NCBI GenBank assembly: GCA_027484725.1
Contig: JAIXSK010000025.1
Coordinates: 62,001-126,000, forward strand
Origin: Flavobacterium sp.
Lineage (GTDB): Bacteria > Bacteroidota > Bacteroidia > Flavobacteriales > Flavobacteriaceae
Direction of reading: 5' to 3'
DNA length: 64,000 nt
A program made the translations under genes and the position numbers. Under the pieces are notes generated by a model. That model saw only the letters and a program-made list of their open reading frames with translations, did no database searches and had not been told where the DNA came from. The stretch's first letter is position 1. Each line of letters opens with the position of its first letter. Shown here in pieces: positions 16,796 to 25,153 of the stretch.

Positions 16796-17785
16796 CTATT
16801 TAATCAGTGCCGGAGTTACCCACTTAAAGGTGTATGCTTCTTCAGGAATCACCAAACGCTCAGACACTTTGGCCATACGCGCCGGAAGCTTCATGAGGTA
16901 ATCGCGCGCTTTTTCAGCCTCGTCAGTCAGTCCTGAAATTTTATCAATTTCCCAACGATCAATGAGTTTTTGTAAAATTTCGACGTAATCATGGGCCGTG
17001 TATACGCCTAAACGCTGGGCACAATCAGAGAAATGCTCAAAGGCCAATCCGATTTTCTCGCCTGATTCGCGCAAGAAATGAGCCGGCATGGTGATTTTGA
17101 GTTTCATCATGTGCAAAAATGCAAGCATCATTTCGCTGGGATCAACTTTAAAAATCTCGCCCACAAAATCTGAATACGCATGGTGGTGACGCATTTCATC
17201 GCCGGCAATCATTTTACACATCTTGGCCAAACGCTTCTCGCCGTATTGTTTGGCTATTTGCGATACGCGGTTGTGTGATACGTAAGTGGCCAATTCTTGA
17301 AAACTGGTATAAACAAAGTTTTTGTACGGGTCGGCTCCGGTGCCAATGTCAAATCCGTCGGCAATTAAGTATTGCGTTGAAATCTCGACCTCGCGCATGT
17401 TGATGCGGCCCGACAAATACAGATACTTATTGAGTACGTCGCCGTGGCGGTTTTCTTCTGCCGTCCAGTTGCGTACCCAGCTAGACCAACTGTTGGGCCC
17501 GAGCTGATCAATGCCTTCAACGGTCATGAGCCAAGATTCATAGGTGGGTAAGGCCTCTTCGGTTACGGCATCGCCTATAAGTGTAATCCAAAAGTCATAC
17601 GGCAAATCTTTGGCAATTTCTTGAAGTTCTTTGATTTCGTCAAAAAAGTTGTCGTTTTGTGCATCGGGCAAAAAGTCTGAGGGTTGCCAGATGGTATCGG
17701 TTGGAATGAGGTATTTGTCAACAAATGTCCCGATTTTTCCTTCGAGCAATTGCATGACTTCTTTACGTACGTTGATTATTGACAT
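16796..17785 (-). CDS. Acyl-ACP desaturase (soluble di-iron type)
   Basis: A 329 aa soluble desaturase of the plant stearoyl-ACP type, which introduces a cis double bond into acyl-ACP using O2 and ferredoxin. The two EExxH-type iron motifs are EENRHGD at 110-116 and DEMRHHH at 196-202; helix-bundle helices fill the rest. Length is normal. It lies downstream of a PlsC acyltransferase on the same strand (27 bp gap), which fits a role in adjusting membrane phospholipid unsaturation. Repeat copy B follows its stop. Confidence 0.9.
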   Translation of the reverse strand: MSIINVRKEVMQLLEGKIGTFVDKYLIPTDTIWQPSDFLPDAQNDNFFDEIKELQEIAKDLPYDFWITLIGDAVTEEALPTYESWLMTVEGIDQLGPNSWSSWVRNWTAEENRHGDVLNKYLYLSGRINMREVEISTQYLIADGFDIGTGADPYKNFVYTSFQELATYVSHNRVSQIAKQYGEKRLAKMCKMIAGDEMRHHHAYSDFVGEIFKVDPSEMMLAFLHMMKLKITMPAHFLRESGEKIGLAFEHFSDCAQRLGVYTAHDYVEILQKLIDRWEIDKISGLTDEAEKARDYLMKLPARMAKVSERLVIPEEAYTFKWVTPALIK

Positions 17786-17812
17786 GTATTTTTTTTGTTG
17801 TAAGGCCTTTGC

Positions 17813-18547
17813 CTAGGGTTTGATAGACTGAGTTATAACCGATTCGGTTTGGGTAAAGAGCGTATCAAAATCATAAGCGCTCACCGCCATCGGCTGGTGG
17901 ATGGTAAAAGTCAGATGGTTTCCGAGTCCGAGTGGGAAGAATCCAAATTTGACCATTTTCCATGAATTATTGATGGTAATCGGCACGACATAGGCCGAAG
18001 GTGCATATTTACACAAAATCTTGAGTCCGTTGGGTGCAAAAGCTTTGGGCTTTCCGTTGCGCGAGCGCGTGCCTTCTGGGAAAATGACTGCTGACCGATG
18101 ATGCGTTTGGATATATTCGCCCATTTGTTTGATCACCGGCAGGGCTTGTTTGGGATCTTTGCGGTCAATCAAAACCGAACCGCCGTGGCGCAAGTTAAAC
18201 GATACGCTTGGGATGCCTTTGCCGAGTTCTTTTTTGCTGACAAATTTGGGGTGAAAACGACGCAAAAACCAAATGATTCCGATGATGTCGTACAAACTTT
18301 GGTGGTTGGCCACCATAATGAGCGGAACGCCTTCGGGAATGAGTTCACGGCCTTCTACTTTAAAGGTGGTTCCAACTAAATGCCCCACTCTGAGCAAACA
18401 AAAATTCAGATAATCAACACTCTTTTTATGAGCTTGGTAGCCAAACAGATTCAGACAGATCCACTGAATTGGGTGAAAAATAATCAATACCAGAAAAAAC
18501 ACCACAAAGGCCAGTGCTGATATAGGGTATGATATGAGTTTTTCCAT
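17813..18547 (-). CDS. plsC: 1-acyl-sn-glycerol-3-phosphate acyltransferase (first copy)
   Basis: A 244 aa membrane-associated acyltransferase that makes phosphatidate from lysophosphatidate. Motif I is NHQSLYD (HxxxxD), and motif III is FPEGTRSRNGKP. A hydrophobic N-terminal helix is present. The frame opens at 18610, but a TACTTTTG promoter box at 18563-18570 lies inside that extension, so ATG 18547 is chosen. A second PlsC gene is at 20622-21365. Acyl or head-group preference is unknown. Confidence 0.88.
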   Translation of the reverse strand: MEKLISYPISALAFVVFFLVLIIFHPIQWICLNLFGYQAHKKSVDYLNFCLLRVGHLVGTTFKVEGRELIPEGVPLIMVANHQSLYDIIGIIWFLRRFHPKFVSKKELGKGIPSVSFNLRHGGSVLIDRKDPKQALPVIKQMGEYIQTHHRSAVIFPEGTRSRNGKPKAFAPNGLKILCKYAPSAYVVPITINNSWKMVKFGFFPLGLGNHLTFTIHQPMAVSAYDFDTLFTQTESVITQSIKP

Positions 18548-18562
18548 CGATAAAATTTGCGC

Positions 18563-18570
18563 CAAAAGTA
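18563..18570 (-). promoter_or_regulatory. Promoter -7 box for plsC-desaturase
   Basis: TACTTTTG on the minus strand matches TAnnTTTG and ends 15 nt before the ATG at 18547. It decides against the longer reading of the frame. Confidence 0.5.
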
Positions 18571-18690
18571 TAAAATTATTTGGGTTTTTGGTTGTTTTTG
18601 AACGGTTCATTTTGGTTTAACAACTGATGAAGAAAATCCTCATTAAGCCGAACGTTATAATTTTTAGGTTTGATTTGAAATCTAAACGCC

Positions 18691-19482
18691 ATGCAAAATA
18701 AACTTTATACACTCCTACCGCTTTTTTACCTGCACAGTATTTTAGGGCAAAACAAACAACCCGATGCTCTCTTCCATACAAATTATTTAAACGCCATAAA
18801 TCATTGGGTTGTTTTGCCTCAAAATCTACCTTCTGTATCTTATTTATTGGGGTATGTTTATGCCGACCCGGATCAAGGATTCTGCTTTGTTTTTGAAGAC
18901 GAGCTCATTTTGAGTCCACGAGGCACCTGGAAGCGTTGTCATCACGACAATACCCATATTCTTCGTTTGTTGCTCGATGCGAAAAGTCCAAAATTACAGC
19001 TGTTGGATGACCAAACAATCCGAAAATTAAACCTCGATGTCCATCCGTTATGGCTGGATGTTCTAGAATATGATGCTGCTGCCTGGGTTGCATCGGGACG
19101 GAGGTTTATGGCGCGCAAACAATATGTTGAAGCTGTCTACGGATTTGAGCAAGCGTTCAAGCAAAACGCCCAAATAGAGAGCTTGGCTTTTGAATTGGCT
19201 TTGGCGCTTAATTCAGCCGAACGATATCCGCAGTGTATTAGTCACGTGATGGGTTGCATCGCACGCAAAGCAAATGACTATCGGCTTTATCGTGAAATGG
19301 GTTATGCTTTGGTGCAAATGCATCAGCCACAAGAAGCCGAAAAAGTCTATGAACAAGGTTTGCAGGTATGCGCACAGAATTCGCAAAAACGAGAGATGGC
19401 ACTTGATATGGCACAAACTTTCTACCGTTTGCGCGATCAAGAACGATTTGAAAAATGGGCTAATATCCTGCGTGGGTTTTGA
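18691..19482 (+). CDS. TPR-like repeat protein, probably exported
   Basis: A 263 aa protein with a short hydrophobic N-terminus (LLPLFYLHSILGQ) that could be a signal peptide. The C-terminal half (about 125-263) consists of helical TPR-like repeats with alternating Ala, Tyr and Leu (YVEAVYGFEQAFKQNA, PQEAEKVYEQGLQVC). The N-terminal half is not recognised. It lies alone between plsC and recA. The function is unknown; TPRs suggest protein-protein contact. Confidence 0.6.
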   Translation: MQNKLYTLLPLFYLHSILGQNKQPDALFHTNYLNAINHWVVLPQNLPSVSYLLGYVYADPDQGFCFVFEDELILSPRGTWKRCHHDNTHILRLLLDAKSPKLQLLDDQTIRKLNLDVHPLWLDVLEYDAAAWVASGRRFMARKQYVEAVYGFEQAFKQNAQIESLAFELALALNSAERYPQCISHVMGCIARKANDYRLYREMGYALVQMHQPQEAEKVYEQGLQVCAQNSQKREMALDMAQTFYRLRDQERFEKWANILRGF

Positions 19483-19527
19483 TTTGAAAATCGCTGAAAT
19501 ATTCTTGATAACTGTTCGAAAAGTCTG

Positions 19528-19557
19528 TTGCAACTTGCCAAAAAAGAAGTATTTTTA
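19528..19557 (+). promoter_or_regulatory. Promoter of recA
   Basis: TTG at 19528-19530, a 19 nt spacer, then TATTTTTA at 19550-19557. This is one mismatch (final A) from TAnnTTTG with ideal -33/-7 spacing, 32 bp before the recA ATG. No LexA-type palindrome was recognised. Confidence 0.45.
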
Positions 19558-19589
19558 CCAGCCTAATACATAATATAATCCACAGAAAA

Positions 19590-20594
19590 ATGAGCTCAGA
19601 AAAAGAAGCAAAACTCAAAGCTTTACAGCTTACTTTAGATAAACTCGACAAGGCATACGGCAAAGGAACCGTCATGAAAATGGGCGATCGCGCCGTTGAA
19701 GAAGTAGAAGTGATTTCTTCCGGATCACTCGGCCTTGACTTGGCTTTGGGCGTAAACGGTTATCCAAAAGGGCGCATCATCGAAATCTACGGTCCGGAGT
19801 CATCGGGTAAAACCACTTTGACTTTACACGCCATTGCCGAAGCGCAAAAAGCAGGTGGAATTGCTGCGTTTATTGATGCTGAACATGCCTTTGACCGTCA
19901 TTATGCCGAAAAATTGGGCGTTGATATTGAAAACCTCATCATCTCACAACCGGACAATGGTGAACAAGCTTTAGAAATTGCTGAAAACTTGATCCGCTCA
20001 GGCGCCATAGATATTGTAGTCATTGACTCAGTAGCCGCCTTGACGCCAAAAAGTGAAATTGAAGGTGAAATGGGTGATTCAAAAATGGGTCTACACGCAC
20101 GATTGATGTCACAAGCGCTTAGAAAGCTTACCGCAACCATCAGCAAAACCAATTGTACGGTGTTTTTCATCAACCAGTTGCGCGAGAAAATTGGCGTTAT
20201 GTTCGGAAACCCTGAAACCACTACCGGTGGTAACGCGCTTAAATTTTACGCTTCGGTTCGATTGGATATTCGCCGTTCATCGCAAATCAAAGAAGGCGAA
20301 AACGTCATTGGTAACCGCACCAAGGTAAAAGTGGTTAAAAACAAAGTGGCGCCTCCTTTTAAAACGGCTGAGTTTGATATCATGTACGGAGAAGGTGTTT
20401 CAAAAACCGGTGAAATTTTAGATTTAGCGGTAGAGTTTGAAATCATCAAAAAATCAGGTTCTTGGTTCAGTTATTCAGACACCAAACTGGGGCAAGGTCG
20501 CGATGCGGTTAAATCGCTCATCAAAGACAATCCGGAATTGGCCGATGAACTTGAACAAAAAATAAAAGACCACATTAAAGAAATGGATGCTTAA
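19590..20594 (+). CDS. recA: Recombinase RecA
   Basis: A 334 aa DNA-dependent ATPase for homologous recombination and the SOS response. Walker A is GPESSGKTT at 68-76; the KYGKG-type N-terminal segment, the [32 protein letters not shown] region (L2 and following) and the C-terminal domain are all intact. Length is standard. It is monocistronic, with its own promoter and an intrinsic terminator shared with the convergent plsC copy. Confidence 0.98.
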   Translation: MSSEKEAKLKALQLTLDKLDKAYGKGTVMKMGDRAVEEVEVISSGSLGLDLALGVNGYPKGRIIEIYGPESSGKTTLTLHAIAEAQKAGGIAAFIDAEHAFDRHYAEKLGVDIENLIISQPDNGEQALEIAENLIRSGAIDIVVIDSVAALTPKSEIEGEMGDSKMGLHARLMSQALRKLTATISKTNCTVFFINQLREKIGVMFGNPETTTGGNALKFYASVRLDIRRSSQIKEGENVIGNRTKVKVVKNKVAPPFKTAEFDIMYGEGVSKTGEILDLAVEFEIIKKSGSWFSYSDTKLGQGRDAVKSLIKDNPELADELEQKIKDHIKEMDA

Positions 20595-20598
20595 GAAT

Positions 20599-20623
20599 AA
20601 ACCCGACTCGTTCGGGTTTTTTT
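20599..20623. terminator. Intrinsic terminator after recA (bidirectional position)
   Basis: The 8 bp stem AAACCCGA/TCGGGTTT with a 5 nt loop is followed by a T-run on the plus strand. It lies directly between recA and the convergent plsC gene whose stop begins at 20624-20622, so it can serve both. Confidence 0.8.
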
Positions 20624-21365
20624 ATGCTTTGTTCAGTTGCGCCAGCATTTGTTCACGCACTTTTTCTCGGAGTTGTTTGATGTGTTGTTTGTCTTCGGCA
20701 GATAGCTCTTTTGTGGCCACTTCAGGCAAAACCGTTACGCGCATCAAGCCCGGACTTCCGCTAAAAAAAGTATAGGAAAAACGCTTTTTGTTGTCGTGAA
20801 AAACCAGAGGCAAAATAGGAATTTGATGCTCAATGGCCAATCGGAAAGCGCCGTCTTTAAATTGGTCAAGTACAATTGATTCATCAGCAGGAACTCCGCC
20901 TTCAGGAAAAATGCAAATACTCAAACCTTGGCTTAATCGCTTTTGCGCACGATTAAAAACTTCCATGCGGCTTTTTGAACTGCTTCGATCCACCAAAATA
21001 CAAGTGCGTTTGTAAAAAAAGCCAAACAATGGAATTTTGGCCAATTCTTTTTTCCCGACAAAAACAAACGGATTGCGCACCACCGCAAGCATGAGCATAA
21101 TGTCTGTCATTGAGGTATGGTTGGCCACAAACATATAGCTTTGGTTCGGGTTGATTTGTGCTTGCGATTGGACGCGGTAGTAGAATCCGCAGGTAAACAA
21201 AATAGATTTAGCCCAAATTCTGGCCAACACAAAAAAGAACGGATACCATTTTTCTTTGAGAATCGACACCAGTAAAAAAGGCAGCATCAGTATGATGGGA
21301 ACGGCAATCATGAGGTAAAACCACACGCGCCAGAGCAACCATAGAGGTATTTTGAGGATTTTCAT
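20622..21365 (-). CDS. plsC: 1-acyl-sn-glycerol-3-phosphate acyltransferase (second copy)
   Basis: A 247 aa PlsC-family enzyme. A long hydrophobic N-terminus (about residues 8-35) anchors it in the membrane. Motif I is NHTSMTD, motif III is FPEGGVPADES. It differs clearly from the copy at 17.8-18.5 kb, so it is a distinct paralogue rather than a recent duplicate. Its start ATG lies only 5 nt downstream of a perfect -7 box, so the mRNA may be leaderless. Confidence 0.88.
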   Translation of the reverse strand: MKILKIPLWLLWRVWFYLMIAVPIILMLPFLLVSILKEKWYPFFFVLARIWAKSILFTCGFYYRVQSQAQINPNQSYMFVANHTSMTDIMLMLAVVRNPFVFVGKKELAKIPLFGFFYKRTCILVDRSSSKSRMEVFNRAQKRLSQGLSICIFPEGGVPADESIVLDQFKDGAFRLAIEHQIPILPLVFHDNKKRFSYTFFSGSPGLMRVTVLPEVATKELSAEDKQHIKQLREKVREQMLAQLNKA

Positions 21366-21370
21366 GTTTT

Positions 21371-21378
21371 CAAAAGTA
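21371..21378 (-). promoter_or_regulatory. Promoter -7 box very close to the plsC start
   Basis: TACTTTTG on the minus strand, full match to TAnnTTTG, with only AAAAC between it and the ATG at 21365. The predicted transcription start would fall on or next to the A of the ATG. Confidence 0.5.
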
Positions 21379-21387
21379 AGAATTCGA

Positions 21388-21417
21388 TTTGTAATTTTTT
21401 TAAATCAATTACCTTTG
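21388..21417 (+). promoter_or_regulatory. Promoter of trpS
   Basis: TTTG at 21388-21391, an 18 nt spacer, TACCTTTG at 21410-21417. Both elements match the Bacteroidetes consensus. It ends 17 nt before the trpS ATG. Confidence 0.7.
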
Positions 21418-21434
21418 CTCGAAAATTTCACCTT

Positions 21435-22415
21435 ATGGCCAAAATACTCACCGGCGTACAAAGCACCGGAACCCCGCACTTAGGAAACTTACTCGGAGCG
21501 ATTCTTCCGGCCATCGAACTCTCGGAGCGTCCTGAAAACGAATCTTTTTTGTTTATTGCTGACCTGCATGCCACCACACAAATCAAGGACGCAGCCGTTT
21601 TGAGCGCAAACAATTTGAGTACTGCGGCGGTTTGGTTGGCCTGTGGACTCAACACTGAAAAAGTCATTTTTTACCGTCAGAGCGATGTACCGCAAACGGC
21701 TGAACTTTCATGGTATTTGAGTTGTTTTTTTCCGTACCAAAGACTCACCTTGGCGCATTCGTTTAAAGATAAAGCTGACCGTTTAGAAGATGTTAACGCA
21801 GGGCTATTTACTTATCCGATGCTGATGGCGGCTGATATTTTGTTGTATGATGCCGAATTTGTTCCGGTGGGAAAAGACCAATTGCAACACATTGAAATCA
21901 CGCGCGATGTGGCTTCGAGATTCAATTATCAGATGGGCGAAACCTTTGTCTTACCCGAAGCCAAAACTTCAGAAGAAACCATGTACGTGCCCGGAACCGA
22001 TGGCCAGAAAATGAGTAAATCGCGCGGCAACATCATCAATATTTTCTTAGATGACAAAGCTTTGCGCAAACAAATTATGAGCATTGAAACCGACAGCACA
22101 CCGCTTGAGGAACCCAAAAATCCGGATACTTGTAAAGTGTTTGCCATTTATCAACTCTTGGCCAATACAGATCAAACAGCACACATGCGCGAACGCTATC
22201 AAAATGTACCGCGCGATTTTGGTTACGGTCATGCCAAGCAAGCTCTGTTTGAACTCATTGTTGAAAAATTCAAAACCCAGCGCGAAAAATACAACCACTA
22301 TATGGCCCATCCAGAAGAAGTAGAAACTGCCCTTATGGCTGGAGCCGCCAAAGCACAAGCTGTAGCTGAAATTGTGTTGGCACGCGTTCGCCAAAAACTC
22401 GGATTCAAAGCTTAA
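21435..22415 (+). CDS. trpS: Tryptophanyl-tRNA synthetase
   Basis: A 326 aa class I synthetase charging tRNA-Trp. The HIGH-type motif is GTPHLGNLLGAI near the N-terminus and the KMSKS loop is GQKMSKSRGN around residue 192. Length is typical of bacterial TrpS. It is transcribed from a good promoter at 21388-21417 and its stop codon directly abuts that of convergent dprA without a visible terminator. Confidence 0.96.
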   Translation: MAKILTGVQSTGTPHLGNLLGAILPAIELSERPENESFLFIADLHATTQIKDAAVLSANNLSTAAVWLACGLNTEKVIFYRQSDVPQTAELSWYLSCFFPYQRLTLAHSFKDKADRLEDVNAGLFTYPMLMAADILLYDAEFVPVGKDQLQHIEITRDVASRFNYQMGETFVLPEAKTSEETMYVPGTDGQKMSKSRGNIINIFLDDKALRKQIMSIETDSTPLEEPKNPDTCKVFAIYQLLANTDQTAHMRERYQNVPRDFGYGHAKQALFELIVEKFKTQREKYNHYMAHPEEVETALMAGAAKAQAVAEIVLARVRQKLGFKA

Positions 22416-23516
22416 TCAAACAACTGCTTCAAAGTATTTTCCGGGCAGCGGACAAACCAAACCTTTGAGTTCCATTTGCAATAGCAAACTTGAGAGTTCA
22501 TAGACCGGAATATCACAACCCCGGGCAATCCAATCCATTTGTTCTTTGCCGGTGGTTTTGAGAAAATCATAGATTTTTTGCTCTGTGGGTTCAAGCTCAA
22601 AAAACAATTGTTGTTGCCTGATTTTGGGTGGCTTTTGCAGATCCCAATTGAGTTGATATACCAAATCAGCCGCCGAAGTCAAAATTTGTGCACGATGTGT
22701 TTTGATGAGTAAATGACAACCCTGACTCATGGTATCATGCACCCTGCCCGGTACGGCAAAAACTTCTCGCCCGTAATCATTGGCCATTTGCGCGGTAATC
22801 AGCGAGCCGCCTTTGAGAGCTGATTCAATCACGATGGTTGCTTCAGACAATCCGGCAACAATGCGGTTGCGACGAATAAAGTTTTCGCGTATGGGCTCTG
22901 ACGCACTGGTAAACTCAGTAATAAAACCTCCGTTGTGCATCATTTTAGGTGCATATTTTTGATGCTTTTTCGGGTATATTTGATCAAGTCCGTGCGCCAA
23001 TACTCCGAGGGTTGTTAGATTGTTTTCCTGGGCAGAAACATGGGCGGCAATATCAATTCCGTAGGCATAACCACTCACTATGACGGGGTCTAAGGGCGCT
23101 AAATCAGAAATCAATTGTCGGCAGAATTCAATGCCTACCGCGGTAGCCTGCCGAGTTCCGACAATGCTAATAATTTTGCGATTCTTCAAATTGAAATGCC
23201 CTTTTGAGAACAACATTACCGGAGCATCTGAACAATGTTCAAGTGCTGACGGATAATCCGTTTCTTTGAAATAGGTTGCGGTAATTTGATTTTGTTCAAT
23301 AAATGAAAGTTCGGCTTCGGCTGCTTTAAAAAGTCGATCTTTGTCAATACTTTTGGTTGCAAGAGATTTGAGCCCTAATCGAAGCCAATCTTTTGGACTG
23401 TCTTTAAAAATTTCAGAAGGTGACGCGTAGTGTTCTAGGAGCTTTTTGGCGTAAATAGACCCTACACCTTCTACTTTTAGCAAGGCTAATACATAAAATA
23501 AATCTTCGTGGCGCAT
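22416..23516 (-). CDS. dprA: DNA processing protein DprA (Smf)
   Basis: A 366 aa single-strand DNA-binding protein that loads RecA on incoming DNA during transformation. The Rossmann-like core has ISIVGTRQATAVG, GYAYGIDIAAH, NRIVAGLSEATIVIESALKGGSLITA and AVPGRVHDTMSQG, all diagnostic. An N-terminal helical domain and a C-terminal winged-helix region (TEQKIYDFLKTTGKEQMDWIA) are present. The neighbourhood near recA is coincidental in order, but the two act together. Confidence 0.95.
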   Translation of the reverse strand: MRHEDLFYVLALLKVEGVGSIYAKKLLEHYASPSEIFKDSPKDWLRLGLKSLATKSIDKDRLFKAAEAELSFIEQNQITATYFKETDYPSALEHCSDAPVMLFSKGHFNLKNRKIISIVGTRQATAVGIEFCRQLISDLAPLDPVIVSGYAYGIDIAAHVSAQENNLTTLGVLAHGLDQIYPKKHQKYAPKMMHNGGFITEFTSASEPIRENFIRRNRIVAGLSEATIVIESALKGGSLITAQMANDYGREVFAVPGRVHDTMSQGCHLLIKTHRAQILTSAADLVYQLNWDLQKPPKIRQQQLFFELEPTEQKIYDFLKTTGKEQMDWIARGCDIPVYELSSLLLQMELKGLVCPLPGKYFEAVV

Positions 23517-23583
23517 AGTAAATAATTGAATCTGAAAATTATAAAATTTAATCGGGATTGTTAATAAAAATTGTGAATAAAAT

Positions 23584-23613
23584 TTTGCTGGTGGTGTTCA
23601 TTATTTAACTTTG
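23584..23613 (+). promoter_or_regulatory. Promoter of the HU-CCDC81/SPOR gene
   Basis: TTTG at 23584-23587, an 18 nt spacer, TAACTTTG at 23606-23613. Both boxes match the consensus. Only TTGAC lies between the -7 box and the ATG at 23619, so the transcript may be leaderless. Confidence 0.65.
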
Positions 23614-23618
23614 TTGAC

Positions 23619-24581
23619 ATGAAGATTGAACAATATATTTCACAACTCTTATATCGTCATCAGTGTGTAACCGTTCCTGGTTTTGGCGCTTTTTTGACCG
23701 AAATTCAATCGGCACAATTGCATGAAAGCACACATTCTTTTTATCCGCCCAAAAAGGTTATTTCTTTTAATGCTCAGGTAAAAAACAATGATGGTTTATT
23801 AGCAAATCACATTGCCCAAATTGAAAAAACCAGCTATGAGTCTGCTGTTGCAGCCATTGAGAGCGAAGTGGTGATTTGGAACAGCATCTTAGAAGTCAAC
23901 CAACGATTTGCCTTAAAAAACATTGGTGAATTGTCTTTGAATGCTGAAAAAAACTTAGTATTCACACCTTCAGATCATGTCAATTACCTTAAAGAATCTT
24001 TTGGATTGAATTCGTTTGTATCGCCAGCGGTCAAACGCGAACAATACCAACAACAAGCCGAAATTTTCTATCAAGAACCTGAAGCTGCTGCAGAAATCCA
24101 AACAGCTCAAACACCGGTGATTGAGCTAGCGACTAAAAAAGGTCGTGGTTATCTTAAATATGCCGCCATATTGGTATTGGCGTTATCGGCAACTGGGAGT
24201 ATTGGTTTCAAACTGTATCAAGATCATGTAGCCGAACAAACTTTGCTTGTTGAAACCCAGGTACAGAAAAAAGTCCAGGATAAAATTCAGGAAGCGACTT
24301 TTATGATGGATCATTCTATTCCTGCGGTCACTTTGACGGTTCGCGAAGAAAAATTTACTTATCACATCATGGCGGGTGCTTTTAGAAATCAAGCCAACGC
24401 CGAAAACATATACAACAATTTAATTGAATCGGGCTACAAAGCGCGTCGTATTGCCCAAAACAAACACGGCTTATATCCGGTTTTGTACGGGAGTTACGCC
24501 ACACTTGAAGAAGCACGCGCGGCACTAGACACCATTCACCAAAGCAATCCGGATGCTTGGTTGCTGGTCAAAAATCTATAA
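23619..24581 (+). CDS. HU-CCDC81 and SPOR domain membrane protein
   Basis: A 320 aa protein. The N-terminal 130 residues look like the two bacterial HU-CCDC81 domains (EQYISQLLYRHQCVTVPGFGAFL and NVNQRFALKNIGELSL type segments). One TM helix lies at about 175-195, and a C-terminal periplasmic SPOR domain covers about 247-320 (YHIMAGAFRNQANAENIYNNL, PVLYGSYATLEEARAAL). SPOR domains bind denuded septal peptidoglycan, so the protein may link the cytoplasm or nucleoid to the division site; that is inference. A strong terminator follows. Confidence 0.82.
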   Translation: MKIEQYISQLLYRHQCVTVPGFGAFLTEIQSAQLHESTHSFYPPKKVISFNAQVKNNDGLLANHIAQIEKTSYESAVAAIESEVVIWNSILEVNQRFALKNIGELSLNAEKNLVFTPSDHVNYLKESFGLNSFVSPAVKREQYQQQAEIFYQEPEAAAEIQTAQTPVIELATKKGRGYLKYAAILVLALSATGSIGFKLYQDHVAEQTLLVETQVQKKVQDKIQEATFMMDHSIPAVTLTVREEKFTYHIMAGAFRNQANAENIYNNLIESGYKARRIAQNKHGLYPVLYGSYATLEEARAALDTIHQSNPDAWLLVKNL

Positions 24582-24584
24582 ATG

Positions 24585-24619
24585 AAATCCCGTCCAAAAG
24601 CGGGATTTTTTGTTTTTAC
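24585..24619 (+). terminator. Intrinsic terminator after the SPOR gene
   Basis: A perfect 8 bp stem AAATCCCG/CGGGATTT with an 8 nt loop, followed by a T-rich run with one G. It starts 3 bp after the stop codon. Confidence 0.85.
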
Positions 24620-24624
24620 TGCTT

Positions 24625-24632
24625 TATCTTTG
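24625..24632 (+). promoter_or_regulatory. Promoter -7 box for the thioesterase gene
   Basis: TATCTTTG matches TAnnTTTG and lies 10 nt before the ATG at 24643, immediately after the preceding terminator. Confidence 0.5.
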
Positions 24633-24642
24633 CCCAAAAAAA

Positions 24643-25152
24643 ATGCATCCGAAAACTCCTTCCGAATCACTCACCATTTTAACTGATTTAGTTTTACCCA
24701 GTGAAACCAATCCGCTGAACAATCTTTTTGGCGGCGAATTGTTGGCCCGAATGGACCGTGCTGCCAGTATTGCCGCGCGCAGACATTCGCGCAGAATTAC
24801 CGTAACGGCTTCGGTAAATCACGTGGCTTTTAATCGGTCAATTCCTCTGGGAAGTGTGGTCACCGTAGAGGCCAAAGTATCGCGTGCTTTTACCTCATCG
24901 ATGGAAATTTTTATTGATGTGTGGATAGAAGACCGCGAATCAGGTATCAGAACCAAAGCCAATGAAGCTATTTATACTTTTGTAGCAGTAGATGAAACCG
25001 GTCGCCCGGTACAGGTTCCTCAAATTGTACCCGAAACCGACCTAGAAAAAGAACGCTTTGTGGCCGCATTGCGCAGAAAACAACTGAGTTTGGTCTTGGC
25101 CGGAAAGATGAAACCACACGAAGCTACTGAACTTAAAGCTCTTTTTGTGTAG
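24643..25152 (+). CDS. Acyl-CoA thioesterase, hotdog fold
   Basis: A 169 aa cytosolic hydrolase of the BFIT/YciA-type hotdog family, cleaving acyl-CoA to free acid and CoA. The segment NPLNNLFGGELLARMDRAA holds the usual active-site Asn/Asp region, and TASVNHVAFNRSIPLGSVVTVEAKV is typical of the central strand. The upstream in-frame Met at 24610 lies within the terminator and promoter, so the ATG at 24643 is used. Convergent with the EnvC-like gene, 1 bp apart. Confidence 0.9.
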   Translation: MHPKTPSESLTILTDLVLPSETNPLNNLFGGELLARMDRAASIAARRHSRRITVTASVNHVAFNRSIPLGSVVTVEAKVSRAFTSSMEIFIDVWIEDRESGIRTKANEAIYTFVAVDETGRPVQVPQIVPETDLEKERFVAALRRKQLSLVLAGKMKPHEATELKALFV

Positions 25153-25153
25153 T

